This document shows, piece after piece, positions 1 through 8,421 of a stretch of 64,000 nt of DNA. A program made the translations under genes and the position numbers. The DNA comes from Leifsonia sp. EB41. GTDB taxonomy: Bacteria; Actinomycetota; Actinomycetes; Actinomycetales; Microbacteriaceae. The notes below the pieces were generated by a model, which was given only the letters and a program-made list of their open reading frames with translations, did no database searches and was not told the DNA's origin. The stretch is from contig NZ_JBGCCJ010000001.1 in assembly GCF_041262565.1 (NCBI RefSeq), forward strand, positions 3,348,001 through 3,412,000, written 5' to 3'. The first letter of the stretch is position 1. Each line of letters starts with the position of its first letter.

Positions 1-178
1 CCGTGAACGTCTCGGCGTCCTGGCCGATCACGGTGAGGCAGACGCCGCTGACCGAGATGGAGTCGCCGTGCCCGGCGTCGCTGACGGCGAGCGGGCCGCG
101 CACGGTGATCCGCATCGCGTCGGCGTCGCGCTCGACGGCGACGACCTCGCCCAGCTCTTCGATGATTCCGGTGAACAC
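1..178 (-). CDS. ribE: Riboflavin synthase, alpha subunit (3' part cut by window edge)
   Basis: Dismutates two 6,7-dimethyl-8-ribityllumazine molecules to riboflavin in the last step of the pathway. The visible 59 residues begin MFTGIIEELGEV and include the SVSGVCLTV stretch typical of the first lumazine-binding repeat. Two GTG codons are possible. The one at 178 lies seven bases after a perfect AGGAGG and gives the canonical MFTGI start; the one at 184 overlaps the ribD stop but sits only one base from AGGAGG. I chose 178. It follows ribD directly, so it is in the FMN-riboswitch-controlled operon. The remaining two thirds lie outside the window. Confidence 0.93.
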   Translation of the reverse strand, partial: MFTGIIEELGEVVAVERDADAMRITVRGPLAVSDAGHGDSISVSGVCLTVIGQDAETFT

Positions 179-180
179 GC

Positions 181-1218
181 TCACGCCTCCTGGTGGGTGG
201 TCGGGACGGGCACGGCCCGCAGGTACAGATCGACGCCGAGTCGTTCGACGTCGAGGATGCGCAGCTTGCGCTGGTCGCCGATGGTCTCCGCGCCGATGTC
301 GCCGAGCGCGAGCTTGGGGCCGCCGAGCAGCGACGGCGCGAGGTAGATGGCGTACTCGTCCACGAGTCCCGCGGCGACGAACGCGCTCGCGAGGGTCGGG
401 CCGCCCTCCACGTAGACCCGGCGGAAGCCGCGCTGGTGGAGGTCCGCGACGACCTCGCGCAGGTCGTGGGTGCCCTCGAAGATCACGGGGTGCGGGTGCC
501 GGAACACCGCGGCGTCCTTCGGCACGGCGCGCGTCCCGACGACGACGGGCGTCGGCTGCGTGGCGAGCAGCTCGCCGGCGTCGCCGCGCGCGGTCAGGCT
601 GGGGTCGTCGGCGAGGACGGTGCCGGTGCCGACGACGATCGCGTCGGAGGCCTCCCGCTGCTCGTGCACCCGCTGCCGGGCGGCGGCGCCGGTGATCCAC
701 CTGCTGGTGCCGTCGGCTGCGGCCGTCCGGCCGTCCAAGGTGCTGGCCCACTTGACCGTGATGTGCGGCCGGCCGAGGCGTGCTGCCGTCAGCCAGTCGC
801 CGAGGAAGCGCTCCGCCTCGTCGGCGAGCACACCGCCGATCACCTCGACGCCGGCCTCCCTGAGTCGCTCGGCCCCTCCGCTGGAGTGGCGGCCGGGGTC
901 GGCGACCGCGTACACGACGCGGGCGACCCCGGCGGCGATCAGCGCCTCCGAGCACGGCCCGGTGAGACCCCAGTGGTTGCACGGCTCCAGGGTCACGACG
1001 GCGGTCGCGCCGCGCGCGCCGCCCTCGGGGAGGCTGCTGAGCGCGTCGACCTCCGCGTGCGCGGTGCCTGCGCCCCGGTGGAAGCCTTCCGCGATGGTGC
1101 CGCCCTCGGCGTCGAGGATCACGCAGCCCACGCGCGGGTTCACGCCGGTGGCCGGGCCGCCCTCGGCGAGCCGCAGCGCGGTGCGCATCGCGGCTTCCCA
1201 ATCTCCAGTCCGGGTCAT
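181..1218 (-). CDS. ribD: Bifunctional riboflavin biosynthesis deaminase/reductase RibD
   Basis: Deaminates 2,5-diamino-6-ribosylamino-pyrimidinone 5'-phosphate and reduces the ribosyl side chain, the second and third steps of riboflavin synthesis. The N-terminal half is a zinc cytidine-deaminase domain with HAEVDAL and the metal ligands of EPCNHWGLTGPC. The C-terminal half is the RibD reductase domain (VKWASTLDGR near its start, VEGGPTLASAF later). From ATG 1218 it has 345 residues, normal for the family. A GTG at 1269 would add 17 poorly supported residues; neither start has an ideal ribosome site (AGGA lies 10-11 bases before 1218). It precedes ribE and follows an FMN riboswitch, so it should be repressed by FMN. 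Confidence 0.93.
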   Translation of the reverse strand: MTRTGDWEAAMRTALRLAEGGPATGVNPRVGCVILDAEGGTIAEGFHRGAGTAHAEVDALSSLPEGGARGATAVVTLEPCNHWGLTGPCSEALIAAGVARVVYAVADPGRHSSGGAERLREAGVEVIGGVLADEAERFLGDWLTAARLGRPHITVKWASTLDGRTAAADGTSRWITGAAARQRVHEQREASDAIVVGTGTVLADDPSLTARGDAGELLATQPTPVVVGTRAVPKDAAVFRHPHPVIFEGTHDLREVVADLHQRGFRRVYVEGGPTLASAFVAAGLVDEYAIYLAPSLLGGPKLALGDIGAETIGDQRKLRILDVERLGVDLYLRAVPVPTTHQEA

Positions 1219-1319
1219 CCGGGCGTCGTCCTGTCTCTCGTTGCCGTCGAGACGTGGTGCCGGGGTCACTGAAGCGGAAAGCCCGCGTTCGCGACGGTCG
1301 TCACCGACCGCCGACGTGC

Positions 1320-1459
1320 GCCTCCCATCCGGACTGAGCGCCCAGGCTGTCGCCTGTACGCATTACCGTCGGTGCCGGAATTCCACCGGCTCGGCAGGGG
1401 GCTCTCGCCTCCCGCTCGCGGACTGTCACCGCCGGTTCGGACTCTCACCGACCCCGGAG
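1320..1459 (-). promoter_or_regulatory. FMN riboswitch (RFN element)
   Basis: Read on the minus strand, the region carries the conserved RFN blocks in order: GGGGTCGGTGAGAGTCCGAA, CCGGCGGTGACAGTCCGCGA, the variable GC-rich stem, GCCGGTGGAATTCCGGCACC, GACGGTAATGCGTAC, and the closing CAGTCCGGATGGGAGG. The aptamer binds FMN. It lies 100-240 bases upstream of ribD. Just downstream a small stem (CGGTCG, GTGA, CGACCG) near 1290-1310 and GC-rich sequence may form the expression platform. No U-run terminator is obvious, so control may act on translation; that part is inference. Confidence 0.95.
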
Positions 1460-1477
1460 CACGTTCTTCTGTTGTCG

Positions 1478-1498
1478 AGTCTAGATCAACGCTTGATC
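1478..1498 (-). promoter_or_regulatory. Probable rib operon promoter with an overlapping palindrome
   Basis: On the minus strand a TAGACT -10 box (1478-1483) sits about 20 bases before the riboswitch begins. Immediately upstream is a perfect palindrome GATCAA-CGC-TTGATC (1484-1498) occupying the spacer/-35 region. The promoter call rests on position and the -10 match only; no good -35 hexamer is visible. The palindrome could be an operator. Confidence 0.45.
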
Positions 1499-1523
1499 GC
1501 GCGAACTATTCCCGCCGCACTGT

Positions 1524-1571
1524 GACGTCAGGCTGCGGGGACGTCCGGCTGCGGGGACCTCAGGCTGCGGC
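1524..1571. repeat. Three tandem copies of a 16-bp unit
   Basis: Units start at 1524, 1540 and 1556 with consensus GACGTCAGGCTGCGGG; the second differs at one base and the third at two. The third copy runs over the stop codon and last codons of the SorC-type regulator gene, so the array lies at the 3' end of that gene, between it and the rib promoter. Function unknown. Confidence 0.85.
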
Positions 1572-2567
1572 GTGCTCGACGTCCTCCGCCGGCTCCGACA
1601 CATCGGCCAGCGCGCGGGCGGTGCCCTCGTCCACGATCAGGTCGGTGATCAGCCCGGCCGCCAACGCGCCGCGCAGGCTGTGCACCTTCGACGGCCCGGA
1701 CACGATGCACACCCGGCGCGGCACGCGCTTGATGAGGTCGATGTCCGGTCCGCTGGCCCGCTCGTTCAGCGGGATGCCGTGGTGGCTGCCGTCCTCGCGG
1801 AAGAACACGGTGGCGACGTCGCCGACGACCCGGGACGCGTCCAGCGACGCGTAGTCGTCCGCGTCGAGGTAGCCGCCCGCGTAGACGTGCGAGCGCACCT
1901 CCGAGAACGGGGAGCCCAGACCGAACAGCGCCACGTCCATCCGCTCCTGGATGTCGAGGATGCGCCGGGTGCTGCGCTCGCGCCACATCGCCTGCTTGGT
2001 CTGCGGGTCGTCGAACAGCGCAGGCACCGGGAACTCCTGGATCGTCCCGGAGTAGGTGTCGCCGAACCGGCGCAGGATCTCCGACGCGTAGAGCACGCCC
2101 GTCGTATAGGTGTTGCCCGCCCCGTTGAGCTGCACGAACTCCACGTTGTGCAGATCCTTCGGGATCAGGTGCCTGCTCAGCGCGCTCATCGTCGAGCCCC
2201 AGGCGACCCCGACCGTGGTGTTGGAGTCGATGAAGCGGTCGAGAATCCGTGCAGCCGAGATGGCGACGCGCTCCAGCCGGTCCACGTCGCTGATCGCGCT
2301 CGGCATCGGGACGATGTGCGCTCCGATGCCGTAGCGGGCGTGCAGGTCCTGCTGCACGCGCGTTGCGCCCTCGTGCGGCTGGGCGATCTGGATGGTGACC
2401 AGCCCGGACGCGCGCGCATAGGAGAGGAGCCGGGAGACGCTGGACCGCGAGGTGTGCATCTCGTGGGCGATGGCCTCCATCGTCAGATCCTGCATGTAGT
2501 AGAGGTGGCCCGCCTTGAGGGCGTCGCGGACCTTCTCGGGGAGGTTCTGGGTGTCGGGCGCGGACAT
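1560..2567 (-). CDS. SorC/DeoR-type sugar-binding transcriptional regulator
   Basis: 335 residues from ATG 2567, preceded by GGAAGG ten bases upstream. The N-terminus holds a helix-turn-helix (about residues 25-60; MEAIAHEMHTSRSSVSRLL is the recognition region). The rest is the SorC effector-binding domain (GVAWGSTMSAL near residue 125; VALFGLGSP; the C-terminal GLITDLIVDEGTA stretch), which in the family binds a phosphorylated sugar. It is divergent from glpD and next to a complete glycerol route. Together with palindromes before glpD and glpF, this suggests it controls glycerol use, perhaps sensing a glycerol or triose phosphate. The effector is inference. Confidence 0.88.
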   Translation of the reverse strand: MSAPDTQNLPEKVRDALKAGHLYYMQDLTMEAIAHEMHTSRSSVSRLLSYARASGLVTIQIAQPHEGATRVQQDLHARYGIGAHIVPMPSAISDVDRLERVAISAARILDRFIDSNTTVGVAWGSTMSALSRHLIPKDLHNVEFVQLNGAGNTYTTGVLYASEILRRFGDTYSGTIQEFPVPALFDDPQTKQAMWRERSTRRILDIQERMDVALFGLGSPFSEVRSHVYAGGYLDADDYASLDASRVVGDVATVFFREDGSHHGIPLNERASGPDIDLIKRVPRRVCIVSGPSKVHSLRGALAAGLITDLIVDEGTARALADVSEPAEDVEHAAA

Positions 2568-2610
2568 TCGGGGACCGCCTTCCGGGTTCGGGTGGTGCTG
2601 GAGGTGGCGC

Positions 2611-2624
2611 TGCACGTATGTGCA
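2611..2624. promoter_or_regulatory. Probable regulator operator in the regulator/glpD intergenic region
   Basis: TGCAC-GTAT-GTGCA is a perfect five-base inverted repeat around a four-base centre. It lies 44 bp upstream of the regulator start and 80 bp upstream of glpD. The half-site TGCAC/GTGCA recurs in the stronger palindrome before glpF, which supports a common regulator for both glp units. Confidence 0.6.
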
Positions 2625-2704
2625 TCCGGCTTGATCGAAGTTGTGCCGGCATCGAAGACTATAGCGAAACCCACCGCCGTTCAGTAGAAGTTCCAGGAGT
2701 CACC

Positions 2705-4444
2705 GTGACGACGAAGTCGAATGTCCGCCCCGAGATCCAGCAGCTGCGCGAGCGCCCGAGCGCGCAGGTCGTCGTCGTAGGCGGCGGCATCAACGGGCTC
2801 GGCACGTTCCGCGACCTCGCCCTGCAGGGCGTCGACGTGGTGCTCGTGGAGCGCAACGACTTCGTGTCCGGCGCCTCCGCGGCCTCCAGTCACATGATCC
2901 ACGGCGGCATCCGCTACCTGGAGAATGGCGAGTTCCGGCTGGTCAAGGAGTCGGTGACCGAGCGCAACGGCCTCCTGAAGATCGCGCCGCACTACGTCAA
3001 GCCGCTGCAGACGACCATCCCGATCTACTCCACCTTCTCGGGCATCCTCGCCGCGCCGCTGCGCTTCCTCACCCACAAGCAGGGCAAGCCGAAGGAGCGC
3101 GGCGCGTTCCTGATCAAGACGGGACTGACGATCTACGACACGTTCTCCCGCGAGGGCGGCAGTGTGCCGCGGCACAGCTTCCACGGCCGCCGGAAGTCGC
3201 TCGAGACCCTCCCGAAGCTCAACCCGGGCCTGAAGTACACGGCCACCTACTTCGACGCCTCGGTGCACGACCCGGAGCGGCTCGCGCTCGACGTCCTCGC
3301 CGACGGACTGGCCGCGGGCCCGCACGCCCGTGCAGCCAACTACCTGGAGGCCATCGGGGCGCAGGACGGCGGCGTGCTGGTGCGCGACCGGGAGACCGGC
3401 GACGAGTTCACCATCACCGCCGACGTGGTCGTCAACGCGTCCGGCCCCTGGACCGACCTCACCAACGCGGCCCTGGGCCGGCCGACGCAGTTCATGGGCG
3501 GCACCAAGGGCTCGCACATCGTGCTCGACAACCCGGAGCTGCTGGAGGCCTGCGACGGCCGCGAGATCTTCTTCGAGAACAACGACGGCCGCATCGTCCT
3601 CATCTACCCGCTGAAGGGCAAGGTCATGGTCGGCACGACCGACCTCGAAGCCGACCTGGCGGTCCCCGCGGTGTGCACCGAGGAGGAGATCGACTACTTC
3701 GTCGAGCTGGTCTCGCACGTTTTCCCAACGATCCCGGTCACCCGCGAGCAGATCGTCTACAGCTTCTCCGGCGTGCGCCCGCTGCCGCACCACGACGACA
3801 CCGCGCCCGGTTTCGTCTCCCGCGACTACCGCATCGTGCCCGGCACGATCGCCGCCCTCGGCGACACCACCGTGCTCAGCCTCGTCGGAGGCAAGTGGAC
3901 GACGTTCCGTGCGCTCAGCGAGCACCTCGCGAACGAGACGCTGGAGGCCCTCGGCATGCCCCGCACGGTCGCCACCCTCGGCCTGCCGATCGGCGGCGGC
4001 GCCGGCTTCCCGACCACCCCGCAGGCCGAGCGCGACTGGGTGGCCCGCTACGGCGCCGACGTGGGCGCCGCCCGCGCGAGCACGCTGCTGCACCGCTACG
4101 GCACCAAGGCCGCAGCCGTCATCGACGCGATCACGGCCTGGGAGGGCGCCGACGCCCCGCTCGCCGCGGCGCCGGAGTATTCCCGCGCCGAGCTCGACCA
4201 CCTCGTGCGCACCGAGCGGGTCGCGCACCTCTCCGACGTGTTCCTCCGTCGCACCAGCCTCGCGTTCACCGGATCGGTCTCGATCCCGCTGGTCCGCGAG
4301 GTCGGCGAAATCGTCGCAAACGCGCTCGCATGGTCGCCAAATCGGCGTTCGGAGGAGGAAGATGCGTTCCAAGCGGAACTGGCAGCCGCCCACCGGGTGA
4401 ACCTGACGTCGGGGGACGGGAGCGAAGCCGCGGCGCTCCGATAA
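2705..4444 (+). CDS. glpD: Aerobic glycerol-3-phosphate dehydrogenase
   Basis: FAD enzyme at the cytoplasmic membrane that oxidises sn-glycerol-3-phosphate to dihydroxyacetone phosphate and passes electrons to quinone. The GTG at 2705 follows AGGAG by five bases and gives 579 residues, the usual length. Residues 20-50 carry the dinucleotide fold (VVVVGGGINGLGTFRDLALQ), followed by SGASAASSHMIHGGIRYLE, the GlpD signature. VNASGPWTD and GVRPLPHHDD are later conserved blocks, and the C-terminal DAO_C helical domain fills the last ~120 residues. It stands before glpF-glpK, so the locus encodes uptake, phosphorylation and oxidation of glycerol. Confidence 0.96.
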   Translation: MTTKSNVRPEIQQLRERPSAQVVVVGGGINGLGTFRDLALQGVDVVLVERNDFVSGASAASSHMIHGGIRYLENGEFRLVKESVTERNGLLKIAPHYVKPLQTTIPIYSTFSGILAAPLRFLTHKQGKPKERGAFLIKTGLTIYDTFSREGGSVPRHSFHGRRKSLETLPKLNPGLKYTATYFDASVHDPERLALDVLADGLAAGPHARAANYLEAIGAQDGGVLVRDRETGDEFTITADVVVNASGPWTDLTNAALGRPTQFMGGTKGSHIVLDNPELLEACDGREIFFENNDGRIVLIYPLKGKVMVGTTDLEADLAVPAVCTEEEIDYFVELVSHVFPTIPVTREQIVYSFSGVRPLPHHDDTAPGFVSRDYRIVPGTIAALGDTTVLSLVGGKWTTFRALSEHLANETLEALGMPRTVATLGLPIGGGAGFPTTPQAERDWVARYGADVGAARASTLLHRYGTKAAAVIDAITAWEGADAPLAAAPEYSRAELDHLVRTERVAHLSDVFLRRTSLAFTGSVSIPLVREVGEIVANALAWSPNRRSEEEDAFQAELAAAHRVNLTSGDGSEAAALR

Positions 4445-4459
4445 TGCACGAACGTGCAT
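4444..4459. promoter_or_regulatory. Probable regulator operator upstream of glpF
   Basis: ATGCACG-AA-CGTGCAT is a perfect seven-base inverted repeat. Its first base is the last base of the glpD stop codon, and it lies 113 bp before glpF. It contains the same TGCAC/GTGCA half-sites as the palindrome before glpD. The best explanation is a binding site for the SorC-type regulator controlling a separate glpFK promoter. Confidence 0.65.
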
Positions 4460-4572
4460 AGAACGGTCCTTGCCCAGGCGGACCCGACCGCAATAGCGTT
4501 CGAACGCCCCCTGGCGAGAGCCACCTCATCGCACGACAGGGTGCGGGTCAACTGAACAACTGGAAGGTCAAC

Positions 4573-5352
4573 GTGGACAATATCGGTATTGATTTCCTGT
4601 CAGAGTTGTGCGGAACGGCAATGCTGGTGCTTCTCGGTACCGGTGTCGTCGCGAACGTCGCCCTGATCAGGAACAAGGGCTTCAACGGCGGGTTCCTGAT
4701 GGTGAACTTCGGCTGGGGCATTGCGGTCTTCGCTGGTGTCAACATCGCCTACAACTCGGGCGCACACCTGAACCCCGCAGTGACGCTCGGTCTGGTCGCC
4801 AACGGAGCCAAGGCGTTCGGAAGCGCCGCCGCGCACACTCTGGTGCCGGTCAACTTCGTGACAGTGCTGCTGTACATCGTCGCTCAGCTCATCGGAGCGT
4901 TCATCGGCGCGTGCATCACGTTCCTGGCGTACAAGAAGCACTTCGACGAGGAGCCGGACCCGGGCAACAAGCTCGGCGTGTTCTCCACCGGCCCGGCGAT
5001 CCGCAGCTACGGCTGGAACCTCGTCACCGAGGTCGTCGGCACGTTCGTGCTGGTGTTCGTCGTGATCGCCTTCGGCCACCAGCCCGGCACCGCGGCGGGC
5101 CTCGCCGCCCTCGGCGCCCTGCCCGTCGCTCTCCTGGTGACCGGCATCGGCGCCAGCCTCGGTGGTCCGACGGGGTACGCGATCAACCCTGCGCGTGACC
5201 TCGGCCCGCGCATCGCTCACGCGGTCCTGCCCATCAAGGACAAGGGCCCGAGCGACTGGTCCTACTCCTGGATCCCGGTCGTCGGGCCGATCGTCGGCGG
5301 TCTGCTGGCCGGCTGGCTCGCACTGCTGCTGCTCCCCATCCTCACCAAGTAA
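4573..5352 (+). CDS. glpF: Glycerol facilitator (MIP-family aquaglyceroporin)
   Basis: Six-helix channel for passive glycerol entry. It shows both half-helix signatures, HLNPAVT at about residue 67 and INPARDLGPR near residue 204; the aspartate after NPAR is typical of glycerol facilitators rather than water-only channels. 259 residues. The GTG at 4573 is preceded by GGAAGG with a five-base gap. It lies between glpD and glpK and supplies glycerol to the kinase. A strong hairpin follows its stop, which may lower read-through into glpK. Confidence 0.95.
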   Translation: MDNIGIDFLSELCGTAMLVLLGTGVVANVALIRNKGFNGGFLMVNFGWGIAVFAGVNIAYNSGAHLNPAVTLGLVANGAKAFGSAAAHTLVPVNFVTVLLYIVAQLIGAFIGACITFLAYKKHFDEEPDPGNKLGVFSTGPAIRSYGWNLVTEVVGTFVLVFVVIAFGHQPGTAAGLAALGALPVALLVTGIGASLGGPTGYAINPARDLGPRIAHAVLPIKDKGPSDWSYSWIPVVGPIVGGLLAGWLALLLLPILTK

Positions 5353-5360
5353 CACCCGGG

Positions 5361-5388
5361 GGCCGGCCGGGGGAGACCCCGACCGGCC
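5361..5388 (+). terminator. Intercistronic hairpin between glpF and glpK
   Basis: Arms GGCCGGCCGGGG and CCCCGACCGGCC pair over 12 positions with one mismatch around a GAGA loop. There is no following U-run. In this position it may be a partial terminator or an mRNA-stabilising stem that sets different levels of glpF and glpK. Confidence 0.55.
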
Positions 5389-5424
5389 CTCTTCAGTCCC
5401 ACCCCCCAAACAAAGGAGTTACGT

Positions 5425-6939
5425 ATGGCCGACTACGTCGTCGCTATCGACCAGGGCACCACGAGCACCCGAGCGATCATCTTCGACAAGTCCGGGTCGA
5501 TCGTGTCGAGCGGACAGCTCGAGCACGAGCAGATCTTCCCGAAGGCGGGATGGGTCGAGCACAACCCGGTCGAGATCTGGAACAACACGCGCGAGGTCAT
5601 CGGCCAGGCGCTGTCCAAGGCAGACCTCACCCGCCACGACATCGCGGCCGTGGGCATCACCAACCAGCGCGAGACCGCGGTGGTGTGGGACAAGAACACC
5701 GGCGAGCCCGTCTACAACGCCATCGTCTGGCAGGACACCCGCACGCAGCCGATCGTCGACCGCCTCGCCGCGGACGGCGGGGTCGAGCGCTTCAAGCAGG
5801 ATGTCGGCCTCCCGCTGGCGACCTACTTCTCCGGCACCAAGATCACCTGGATCCTCGAGAACGTCGAGGGCGCGCGCGAGCGCGCCGAGCGGGGCGACCT
5901 GCTGTTCGGCAACACCGACGCCTGGGTGCTCTGGAACCTGACCGGCGGTCCCGACGGCGGCGTGCACGCGACCGACGTGACCAACGCCTCCCGCACGATG
6001 TTCATGGACCTGGAGACCCTCTCCTGGCGCGACGACATCCTCGAGGCGTTCGGCGTCCCGAAGTCGATGCTCCCGGAGATCAAGGCCTCCTCCGAGGTCT
6101 ACGGCACGGTGGAGGCGTCCAGCCTGCTGCGCGAGGTGCCCGTCGCGGGCATCCTCGGCGACCAGCAGGCGGCCACCTTCGGCCAGGCCGCGTTCGATCC
6201 GGGCGAGTCCAAGAACACCTACGGCACCGGCAACTTCCTCATCTTCAACACGGGTGAGGAGATCGTCCACTCCAAGAACGGCCTCCTGACGACGCTCGGC
6301 TACAAGCTGGGCGACGACAAGCCGCACTACGCCCTGGAGGGCTCGATCGCCGTCACCGGTTCGCTGGTGCAGTGGCTGCGCGACAACCTCGGCATCATCT
6401 CCAGCGCCCCCGAGATCGAGGACCTGGCGAAGACCGTGGAGGACAACGGCGGTGCGTACTTCGTGCCGGCGTTCTCCGGCCTGTTCGCGCCGTACTGGCG
6501 TTCGGACGCGCGCGGCGCCCTCGTGGGCCTCACGCGCTACGTCAACAAGGGCCACATCGCCCGCGCCGTCCTGGAGGCCACGGCCTTCCAGACCCGCGAG
6601 GTGCTGGACGCGGTCAACGCCGACTCCGGTGTCGACCTGCAGGAGCTGAAGGTGGACGGCGGCATGATCGCCAACAACACCCTCATGCAGTTCCAGGCCG
6701 ACATCCTCGGCGTGCCGGTCGTCCGTCCGGTCGTCGCGGAGACCACCGCCCTCGGCGCCGCCTACGCGGCCGGCCTCGCGGTCGGCTTCTGGAGCGACCT
6801 GGACGACCTGCGCAAGAACTGGCAGGAGGACAGCCGCTGGGAGCCGAAGATGGAGGCCGCAGAGCGCGACCGCCAGCTCCGCCTCTGGAAGAAGGCCGTC
6901 ACGAAGACGTTCGACTGGGTCGACGACGACGTGAAGTAA
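5425..6939 (+). CDS. glpK: Glycerol kinase
   Basis: Phosphorylates glycerol to sn-glycerol-3-phosphate with ATP. 504 residues, full length, with AAAGGAG eight bases before ATG 5425. The FGGY-kinase fold is shown by [13 protein letters not shown] (residues ~8-20), [26 protein letters not shown], the phosphate-binding [13 protein letters not shown] and the late VDGGMIANN block. It completes the glpD-glpF-glpK set; its product feeds GlpD. A GC-rich hairpin with clear terminator geometry follows at once. Confidence 0.97.
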   Translation: MADYVVAIDQGTTSTRAIIFDKSGSIVSSGQLEHEQIFPKAGWVEHNPVEIWNNTREVIGQALSKADLTRHDIAAVGITNQRETAVVWDKNTGEPVYNAIVWQDTRTQPIVDRLAADGGVERFKQDVGLPLATYFSGTKITWILENVEGARERAERGDLLFGNTDAWVLWNLTGGPDGGVHATDVTNASRTMFMDLETLSWRDDILEAFGVPKSMLPEIKASSEVYGTVEASSLLREVPVAGILGDQQAATFGQAAFDPGESKNTYGTGNFLIFNTGEEIVHSKNGLLTTLGYKLGDDKPHYALEGSIAVTGSLVQWLRDNLGIISSAPEIEDLAKTVEDNGGAYFVPAFSGLFAPYWRSDARGALVGLTRYVNKGHIARAVLEATAFQTREVLDAVNADSGVDLQELKVDGGMIANNTLMQFQADILGVPVVRPVVAETTALGAAYAAGLAVGFWSDLDDLRKNWQEDSRWEPKMEAAERDRQLRLWKKAVTKTFDWVDDDVK

Positions 6940-6957
6940 TCCCTGCGCAGTGCCACC

Positions 6958-6989
6958 GAGCGCCGTCCGGCTCCCGCCGGGCGGCGCTC
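6958..6989 (+). terminator. Hairpin terminator after glpK
   Basis: Two 14-base arms (GAGCGCCGTCCGGC and GCCGGGCGGCGCTC) pair throughout, counting one G-U, around a TCCC loop, 19 bases after the glpK stop. No strong U tract follows, as is common in high-GC actinobacteria. Confidence 0.8.
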
Positions 6990-7069
6990 GTGCGTGGTGC
7001 GTGTGGATCCTTGCAGATTCCTCACCTGCGGGAAAGGTTTCGCGCAGACTGCACCCCTACCGTGGAAGG

Positions 7070-8362
7070 ATGAGGCATTCTTCGGTCGAAAGGCCACTTC
7101 CGGTGCGCCACGGCCGTCTGCCGAGGCGCCGAGCGCGCGGACCCGTCACGCGACTGCTCGCCGCCGCCGTGGCCGTGTTCGTCATCTCCGCGGGCGCTGT
7201 GGGCGCGTACGCCGTGCAGGACACCGTCCGGTCGCTGAAGCCGTCCATCCACCTCGTCTCCGCGGCCGGCAAGGCCGTCACCGTGCCCAGTGTCGGCGCG
7301 GAGTCCGGCGCGGTCAACATCCTCCTCGCGGGCACGGACACCCGCACCGGCCAGGGCGGCCAGTTCTCCAGCTCGCAGGAGCTCGCCGGCAGCTCGGGCG
7401 CCGGAAACAACGACGTCACGATGATCCTGCACCTCTCGGCGGATCACCAGCACGCCACGGTCATCAGCATCCCGCGCGACCTGATGGTGCCGATCCCCTC
7501 CTGCCCGACCTCGGGTGGCGGCTCCACGTCGCCGCAGGACAGCGCGCAGTTCAACACCACGCTGTCGACGGGCGGCCTCTCCTGCGTCGTCCTCACGGCG
7601 GAGGCGCTCACCGGCCTCAGCATCCCGTACGCGGCCGAGATCAGCTTCGACGGCGTCTCGGCGATGTCCAACGCCGTCGGCGGCGTCCCCGTCTGCCTCG
7701 CGACGCCGCTGAAGGACCCGTATGTCGGCCTCGACCTGCCGGCCGGCCAGCAGACCCTGGTCGGCTCCCAGGCCCTCGCCTTCGTCCGCAGCCGTCACGG
7801 CGTCGGCGACGGCAGCGACCTCGGCCGGATCAGCAACCAGCAGTTGTTCCTCTCATCGCTGCTGCGCACGGTGACGAGCGCGGGCGTGCTGAGCAATCCG
7901 CTCACGCTCTTCACGCTGGCGAAGGCCGCGACCTCCAACCTCACCCTCTCGGACACGCTCTCGTCGCCGACGACGCTTGTCTCCATCGGGCTCGCGCTGA
8001 AGAGCGTGCCGCTGAGCGACTTCGTGTTCCTCCAGTACCCGGCGATGACGGACCCCGCGAACGTCAACCGCGTCGTCCCCGAGCCGACCGGCGTGGACGC
8101 CCTCAAGCAGGCGCTCGCCAACGACACCCCGGTCCAGCTCACCGGAACGACGGGCAACGGAACGGAGTCGGCCACCCCGTCGCCGTCGCCGTCGAGCACG
8201 CCGAGCACGGCCGGGACGCCCGCGCCGAGCGCGACGTCGAGTGCCGCGAGCGGAAGCACCTCGAGCGGAAGCACCCCGGCCCCGACCTCCTCGGCGGTCA
8301 GCCTCCCGTCGGACGTCACCGGTCAGACGGCCGCGCAGCAGACCTGCACCAAGGGCAACTAA
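7070..8362 (+). CDS. LytR-CpsA-Psr (LCP) family cell-wall glycopolymer ligase
   Basis: Family members transfer lipid-linked glycopolymers to peptidoglycan on the outer membrane face. From ATG 7070 the protein has 430 residues: a basic cytoplasmic tail, one membrane helix (about residues 32-52), then the LCP domain (NILLAGTDTRTG at ~85, VISIPRDLMVPIP near 135, FVRSRHGVGDGSDLGRISNQQ near 235 with the conserved arginines). The last ~75 residues are a low-complexity Ser/Thr/Pro/Ala tail. GGAAGG touches the ATG, too close to be a good ribosome site. TACCGT six bases upstream instead suggests a leaderless transcript. A second LCP gene lies at 55.7 kb. Confidence 0.9.
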   Translation: MRHSSVERPLPVRHGRLPRRRARGPVTRLLAAAVAVFVISAGAVGAYAVQDTVRSLKPSIHLVSAAGKAVTVPSVGAESGAVNILLAGTDTRTGQGGQFSSSQELAGSSGAGNNDVTMILHLSADHQHATVISIPRDLMVPIPSCPTSGGGSTSPQDSAQFNTTLSTGGLSCVVLTAEALTGLSIPYAAEISFDGVSAMSNAVGGVPVCLATPLKDPYVGLDLPAGQQTLVGSQALAFVRSRHGVGDGSDLGRISNQQLFLSSLLRTVTSAGVLSNPLTLFTLAKAATSNLTLSDTLSSPTTLVSIGLALKSVPLSDFVFLQYPAMTDPANVNRVVPEPTGVDALKQALANDTPVQLTGTTGNGTESATPSPSPSSTPSTAGTPAPSATSSAASGSTSSGSTPAPTSSAVSLPSDVTGQTAAQQTCTKGN

Positions 8363-8371
8363 GCGATCCAC

Positions 8372-8421
8372 CTGACAGAACACGCCGCCTGGCGCACGCG
8401 CCAGGCGGCGTGTCCTGTCAG
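8372..8421. terminator. Bidirectional terminator between the LCP gene and the HAD gene
   Basis: A 23-position stem (CTGACAG then ACACGCCGCCTGGCG paired with CGCCAGGCGGCGTGT then CTGTCAG, one A-C mismatch) closes a CACG loop. It follows the LCP stop by nine bases and covers the stop codon of the convergent HAD gene, so it can serve both. Confidence 0.85.
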
